From: Paulownia fortunei
Taxonomy: Eukaryota > Streptophyta > Magnoliopsida > Lamiales > Paulowniaceae
Length of the DNA: 64,000 nt
Assembly: GCA_019321725.1 (NCBI GenBank)
Contig: CM033109.1
Coordinates: 20,553,993-20,617,992, forward strand
Reading direction: 5' to 3'
The notes beneath the pieces are model-generated. The model ran no database searches. It was not told where the DNA came from and worked only from the letters and a program-made list of their open reading frames with translations. Numbering within the stretch: position 1 is the stretch's first letter; every line of letters starts with the position of its first letter. The translations under genes and the position numbers were made by a program. Shown here piece by piece: positions 58,086-64,000 of the stretch.

Positions 58086-61000
58086 CAAAACTTATTTTTT
58101 CTTTTTTGCAACTTTTTATAGTTTACAGTAAATTTTATAGGAGTAAGGAATGATATAAAAATGGTATAGTATGTTTATTTCCCTCTCTCAATAATAATAA
58201 TAACAACAACAATAATAATAGTAATAATAGTAATAATAAACCATAGCAAGAAACACAAAACTTTTTTTCTAATAACTTAAATTATTACACTGGAAATCTT
58301 ATCATTACACTGAGAATGATACAAAATTAGAAACACAAAATATTCTGTGCCTTATTATGTCTTTATGTATATCATATGTAAAATTATAAATATTCATAGT
58401 ATATGTATTCAATCAAATTATAATAATTCAAATTTTATATTTTGTCCAAATAATATTGGTCTAAATGAATTTTCAAATTATTTGCTCTAATGATATTTAA
58501 AAAACATTTTGTAAATAATTACAAATTTCAATTTCCTTCAATCTATAGTAACCAAAGTTTTACTGTACAAAATAATAATCAAATTTGGAAGAATTTTACA
58601 ACTTTTAAGATAGTTAAGTACTATATGTGCCTCTAAAGAAACTTGAATGAGTGATTTGTTGTATTTTTAATATAATTTGGGTGAATTATTTAAGTTACTA
58701 ATTACTTTTTGTAAAAAAATAATTTAAATATTTTTTTAATTAAAAAAAATTAAATTAACTTTGGGATGCAAAATATTCAAAATAAACTAAAAAATATACA
58801 AATTAATTACATTAAGGACAATTTTATCTAAATATTTAATTTAGAGGGTAAGTGATATATTTGCAAGTTCAGGTAATGTTTACGAAGTAGGAAATGTTGA
58901 AGGGAATTTTATATATTTTGCCCTAAAATATATTTTCTTCTTCATTTATTATGAATCAAACAAACTCATAAAATAATAAAAATCTTACTAAAATATTTCA
59001 GCTAGCTTTATCTATTTAACAAAATGCACATGCATAAAGTGTGTGAAATTGCACTAGCGTCTATAAATAACAATCAACTAAGTAGATATATACCTATATA
59101 TTTTTAAATTTGAATTGCCACATTTTGATGCTTGATAAATGAATAGCACAATAAATAAGTATTATAAAATTTAAAAAATTGCATAATATTGTTTATAGTT
59201 AGTTAAATACGGCCGAAAAAGTTTGCCATTTAGTTTATACATGTATATTATAAATTTTTTGTAAAAGGTACAATAAGAAAATCAGCAGAAAATGTGGAAA
59301 AGGATAACCTGCAAATTCATAGGCATACAAGTAAATATGAATGTAATAAAATTATTTAGAGTAAAAATACGATTTATTTTTGTATGTATCATGTTTGTAT
59401 ATTTTATATAACTACTTTATATCGGTCACTACACTATTTAATTTATCATTATGACATAATATAAAGATAATTATAACTTATATTTTTATAAATTATTAAA
59501 ACTTGTGTAACTAATATTTTTATAAATTATTAAAATTTGTTTTCTTTTTTTCAAATTGCATGATATTCAACTAATACTTACAAATATTTTTAGTGTAATT
59601 TTAGTTATCAATAAAAATAATAAATTATTTACCAAAATGGAGTAAAATCAACACGTGGAAGTAAAATTATCTTATAATTTATTAAATTAAAAATTAAATT
59701 AAAGGAGAGTTAATAGACACTGTGCTCTACACATGATTTTTTGTCTATTTTTTATTGAGTGATCAAATTTTTAAGAGCATGGTTACATATGGGTTTGAAA
59801 TCACTTATTTTTGAAAGAATGATACCAAATTTACAAAACACTCATAATGTAGCTTTCCGTCTATTTTCTAACGGAGTGACCAAACTTCAAGACTATGGTG
59901 ATATATAAAACAAAAATTAATTATATCTAAAAGCACGGTGAAAACTTGTAAAACTGTTCATATTAAAAAAATTATTTTATAAATGAATGTCCATTTCAAA
60001 AATACTCCCAAACATGCATTCTATATTTAAATCCTATTCTTTTGGATCATTATTGCAAAATTTGTCAAGAAAAAATCTTGATCTTATTTTAAGGGGAGAA
60101 AGAATTCTTAGCAGTCACCCCCAACCCCCATAAAAAAAATAAAGAAAATAATAATAATGGAGAATGTTCGATATAATTTCACCAAAATATAAAGGGGCTT
60201 CATAACCTTTCACATGAGCAATTTTTGCGAATCTATTGTACCATAGGGAGATTTGTTTTAACTATGGTCGTCAAACTCACAAAGCTTGGAACAAGTATTA
60301 GTGTAATACCTAAAGAACAATGTTCAACCCCCAAATCACAGTTCTTATTTACACTTCTGGATATCACTCTGAAAAATAATTATATAGCTTTTATGTGGGT
60401 TTGATGTCTCAAAAAACCCGAATACCTGACTAGTTAAAAAATAAAATATAATGCATTTCTTTTTATGCGGGTTATATTTGAACCGACGTTAATCTGACTT
60501 GTGGGTTGTTAATAACGATCATGTGACACCTAAGATGATGACACGTCGTGTGATAGACTCACGGCTATCCTCCATAAAATTTTGCACAATGATTGAGGAA
60601 AAGTACTCGACATTTGAAAACAACTTTAAACATCTTTTCGATATCTTTTAATTTGATCGTCAGTGTTTTTTTAATTGAAGATCACTTTCCTTAATATTAA
60701 TTTAGTTCCCAACTACCACAAACACCTACATGGAATTTCTTTAACCGGTCAAGATTGATCCCCAAAACAACTTGGATCTAATTTCAATTTCCCACCTAAG
60801 TTTGATGCCTAAATTCCCTTAAGCCCATTCATGTAGAAATCCTATGTGGCAATCCAATCCAAATACTTATCTGAATCTTATTTGATTAACGTAATCAATA
60901 CATGACACGTATAGTTATACTTTTCATAATAATTGATAACTCACCTCACAATCTAAAATCGATTATTTGAGAAGTCTAATTAAATATCTTTTAGTAAATT

Positions 61001-61190
61001 AATATTCGTTCAAATTGGATTAGATTAGAATTTTTGAGATATTCTTATTTAAACAGATTTAATTTATATAAAACAGTGAGAATTATACTGTGTGAACAAT
61101 AGGACTGTACTATGATAACATGATATTATACTTAATATTTGATAAAAACACCCGATTTAAAACAAGTATTTTTCTAAATTTTCGATTTTT
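58086..61190. other. AT-rich non-coding DNA
   Basis: No gene. It contains an AAT/AAC microsatellite near 58190-58235 and the direct repeat partner at 58650-58930. Otherwise I see nothing in it. Confidence 0.5.
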
Positions 61191-61450
61191 GAAGAAGCAC
61201 GAGGCACGTGCAACCTACCAATACGCAATCGGCTAATGAGCACAACCGCATGTGCCACTCGACACGGCCCTCACACCAAGTGTCAAAGCAAGAGTAAAAG
61301 GTCCAGCTTTCTTAATCTTCCAAGAATTATACACGTGTCACTACACGAGCGGCTGCCACATTACCGATACCTACTTACCATGTGCCGCCGCGCAACAGGA
61401 CAAGATTGCGTTATCGCACTTTTTTCTTCATTGGTTCGTTCTTAAGCTAC
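61191..61450. other. GC-richer patch with two CACGTG words
   Basis: A ~260-bp island of visibly higher GC with CACGTG at 61205-61210 and 61333-61338 (the second inside ACACGTGTC, an ABRE/G-box type site). Overlapping ORFs at 61236-61445 and 61252-61473 have no recognisable motif. It could be part of an old promoter, but no gene follows. Confidence 0.35.
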
Positions 61451-63219
61451 ACATTAATGACAAAACATGCTAAAAGCCAATTACACTGTAGTTATCAGCG
61501 ATGTTAACAGGACGATTTTCGGAGAATTTGGTTAAATTTTATATCTATTTTAATAAGGATTTTTAGATCTAAATTTGTATTTACCATGAGCTTAGATTTG
61601 AGATCAGACAAGTTAAGTCCATTAGACTTATTTGATTATTTTAAAAATATTAAAAATTTATTTTTTTAAAATAATACACTATTTTTTTAAAATATATATG
61701 ATTTTTAAAAAAATCATATATATAATTTAAAAAATAAAGAAAATTAAATAGAAATGAATTTGAGTTGAGTTATGTTTAAAAATAAAAAAATTAAAATTTA
61801 GTTGAAACCTATTTATAATGGCACAAAGCAATAGCACAAAGCCACTCATTGGAATTTAAACTCGTTATATTAAAATTCTTAATAATGATTTTTATTCTGT
61901 AGAGCCAAATGAGTGCTTGGATTAACATGGAATCGAGAATCATTTCAAGCCACGTCTCATCAGTCATCATCTAGTGGAGGTAGGAATGAAGCTTTTTGTG
62001 ATTGGTTTGTGCTTGAGCCTGTTGGGCTTGTGAATGGTTTTTATTATTTTTTTCTACCGAGTAAAATAGTTACATTAGCTATAATATTTGAAATATAAAT
62101 CAATTAGCAACAAGTAACTAGTAAATGATAATCAATCATAAATAATTACTAAAATCTTATAAACTTGGGTTTCAACTTTATAATTTGAGTTAAATTTCAT
62201 TAATGATTTGCATTTATTAATTAATTTAAATTTGACATATTTATAATTTTGTCCTATAAAAATTATACACCGTGTTATGAAATAGTGGATATTATAGCGA
62301 GCTCATCCTCATATTGATCTTAATATATTCATGATGTGTTTGATAAGTATCATTAAAATTTAAATGAACATATTATTAATACTAAATCTTAAGGCAATTT
62401 TCACCGAATTCTAGCACAAATTGAAAAAAAAAAATTAACTAGAGCTAATGTTTTCAACTATATATTGTTGTATGATTGCTTGAGCCTCAAATAATTAATT
62501 AACATGAATAATACTTTTACACTTTTTTATTATCAAGCCTAATTTTAGACCCACTCAAATAGGTTAACATTCAAAGTCAACTCAATTTGCACTCGTTTTG
62601 GACACAAGAGTATATATGAAACAAACAATTAAAAAAGTTAGACAACAATTAATCTTGTCTCAAGATAGTACTACAAAGAAGAGAAGTTGGCACTAAAATT
62701 GCTTCTATGCTTAAAGACAAATAAATTGAAGGAATTAATATTGTCTCATACATTAAAATGTATTATGTGTGCATTGTCTTCAAATTTATGAAAACCAGGA
62801 AAAAAAACAAGTATTGCTATATTGAGATTAGTGATCTCTATGTAGATATTGTCACTATAATGTTTGTGAGAACCATCAATTTGACAAAATAATGAATATT
62901 GTCACTTAATACATATCATTAATAATAATTTTTATATTGTTTCTTAGTATTTTATTATTAATATTATTTTTTATTACAGTGAGTTTTTATTAACAATGAA
63001 ATATTTTCTTGGATTTCTTGGACTTGAGCTTAATTTATTGTTTAATCCCTCTGTTCCAAATTACTGCACCTATTTTCTTTTTGGTACATCCCGAAATAAA
63101 ACTCAATTTTCTAAAATAATCCCCCCCCCCTCCCCAAGTATCGTCTATCTCAATATAATTTTTTGTAATATCATTACTCTCAATTACTAATTTTAAGAAT
63201 TTACGTACAAAATTTCTAC
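61451..63219. other. AT-rich non-coding DNA
   Basis: No gene recognised. A C-run (about 63121-63136) is the only compositional oddity. Confidence 0.5.
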
Positions 63220-63592
63220 CTTTAACCGCCAGAACCACACTTGTAACACAAGTCAATTCGCGAGATTTTTAAATTCACTGACGAGATACAAATGAAAAAT
63301 ATGTAAAATCATTATTAGGATCATCATACTTGCCGACCATCGATGAACTGATCAAATTAACCAACTAAAATTAGCTTCCGTCATTTTGTATTGAACAGAG
63401 GCAAAAGCTTCAGTAACGGTCGAATGATAGTAAAAAGGGATAGCAAACCCCATAGCTACTTGTACTAAAAAATAAGTAAGCGTAATTCCCCCTAAACAAT
63501 AAAATATATTGATATGGGGAGGAACATATTTACTAGTTATATTATCCGCATTTGCCTAACAACTAAAAAAAGCTCATCAATCAATCATCATG
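63220..63592 (-). pseudogene. petB: Nuclear insert of chloroplast petB (cytochrome b6), fragment
   Basis: Cytochrome b6 is the haem protein of the thylakoid b6f complex. The minus strand from about 63592 translates to decayed N-terminal sequence of petB exon 2, then [38 protein letters not shown] and [20 protein letters not shown]. After a frame change it reads [10 protein letters not shown] and [13 protein letters not shown]. It is a partial exon with substitutions and at least one frameshift, in AT-rich nuclear DNA and without neighbouring plastid genes. It is therefore a transferred, non-functional copy rather than chloroplast genome. Confidence 0.85.
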
Positions 63593-64000
63593 GAGCGGTG
63601 GAGTTCTCTAATAGGGTATTTTTAGCTCATTACAGAAAAAAACACAAGGAAGAAGAATATTAGTGATAAAATGTTCTATGATAATTCAAAAAGTTGTCAC
63701 TAATTATATACTTTAAGTAACAAGAATTTTTTATTTGTCACAATAATAATAATATTTAAGATTTTAATAGTGGAAAAAAATATGTTTCATTACTGAAAGT
63801 TAGTGACACATGATCATGAAAAAAACAAATTGGCATAATAACTCTATAGTATATATGTGCTCTTATATACATTCATAACAAATTATCAGTGAAGTCTTAA
63901 CAATTATTTTTATTATTAAATTAATAAAAAATATTAACATTTAATATTTATTATTAATGATAACTTTAATATTAGTATTCAAATTCTTGTCATTAATATA
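63593..64000. other. AT-rich non-coding DNA at the window end
   Basis: I see no gene, RNA or repeat boundary here. Confidence 0.5.

Noticed and set aside
61236..61473. Two overlapping ORFs in the GC-richer patch
   Set aside because: Higher GC lowers stop frequency, so short ORFs are expected. Neither shows a motif.
63220..63592. The window, or its end, being chloroplast genome
   Set aside because: Only a decayed petB fragment is present, surrounded by AT-rich nuclear-type DNA without other plastid genes.
1..64000. CRISPR arrays, bacterial operons or ribosomal RNA genes
   Set aside because: No regularly spaced short repeats, no prokaryotic gene organisation and no rRNA-like sequence were seen.

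Overview
This is 64 kb of AT-rich (roughly one-third GC) nuclear DNA from a flowering plant, most likely a eudicot. The evidence is several plant-specific retrotransposon lineages (Tekay/Del-like chromovirus, Tat-like, Athila-like, Sirevirus-like copia), a tRNA-derived SINE, a hAT element and a fragment of the chloroplast gene petB. I find no host gene that looks intact. The window is a graveyard of nested, rearranged and duplicated mobile elements.

Layout. (1) 1-10949: a Ty3/gypsy chromovirus cluster. The 3' end of one copy (integrase, polypurine tract, LTR 1224-3762) shares its LTR with a second copy (primer-binding site, gag-protease, and so on). In that second copy a 5.5 kb block (about 5233-10743) is flipped. 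Gag-protease therefore reads rightward, reverse transcriptase-integrase reads leftward, and the 3' LTR is split in two. (2) 10950-16440: AT-rich filler with a SINE (11734-11960) and a 1.26 kb non-autonomous hAT transposon with a near-perfect 8-bp target duplication (13959-15216). (3) 16440-17345: LTR end, primer-binding site and gag start of a Tat-like element. (4) 17345-23260: non-coding, including an ORF-less block of less AT-rich DNA. (5) 23270-28086: a truncated copia element with its 3' LTR. (6) 28700-30950: two stretches resembling, in the same order, stretches at 15.7-18.9 kb. (7) 31040-40005: a complete but dead Sirevirus-like copia element with an extra gene after pol. (8) 40126-41805: a MITE candidate and an LTR/primer-binding-site remnant. 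(9) 42561-58085: an Athila-like element on the minus strand. (10) 58086-64000: non-coding DNA ending with a nuclear insert of chloroplast petB.

The most unusual item is in the Athila-like element. Between integrase and the 3' LTR it carries sequence related to LONELY GUY (LOG), the plant enzyme that releases active cytokinin, joined to an unrecognised ~195-codon reading frame that ends at a conserved splice donor. The whole cargo, with the adjacent retrotransposon 3' region and 87 bp of LTR, is present twice as a 3.4 kb direct tandem duplication (44221-47603 and 47604-50957). Both copies are broken. The element's 5' LTR also appears to have been split by an inversion.

Every polyprotein here is interrupted. 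Several key residues are lost by substitution: copia-1 integrase first Asp to Asn, copia-2 reverse transcriptase YVDD to YVAD and zinc-knuckle His to Arg, and Athila-like protease Asp to Asn. All coordinates of repeat boundaries were read by eye and may be off by a few to a few tens of bases.
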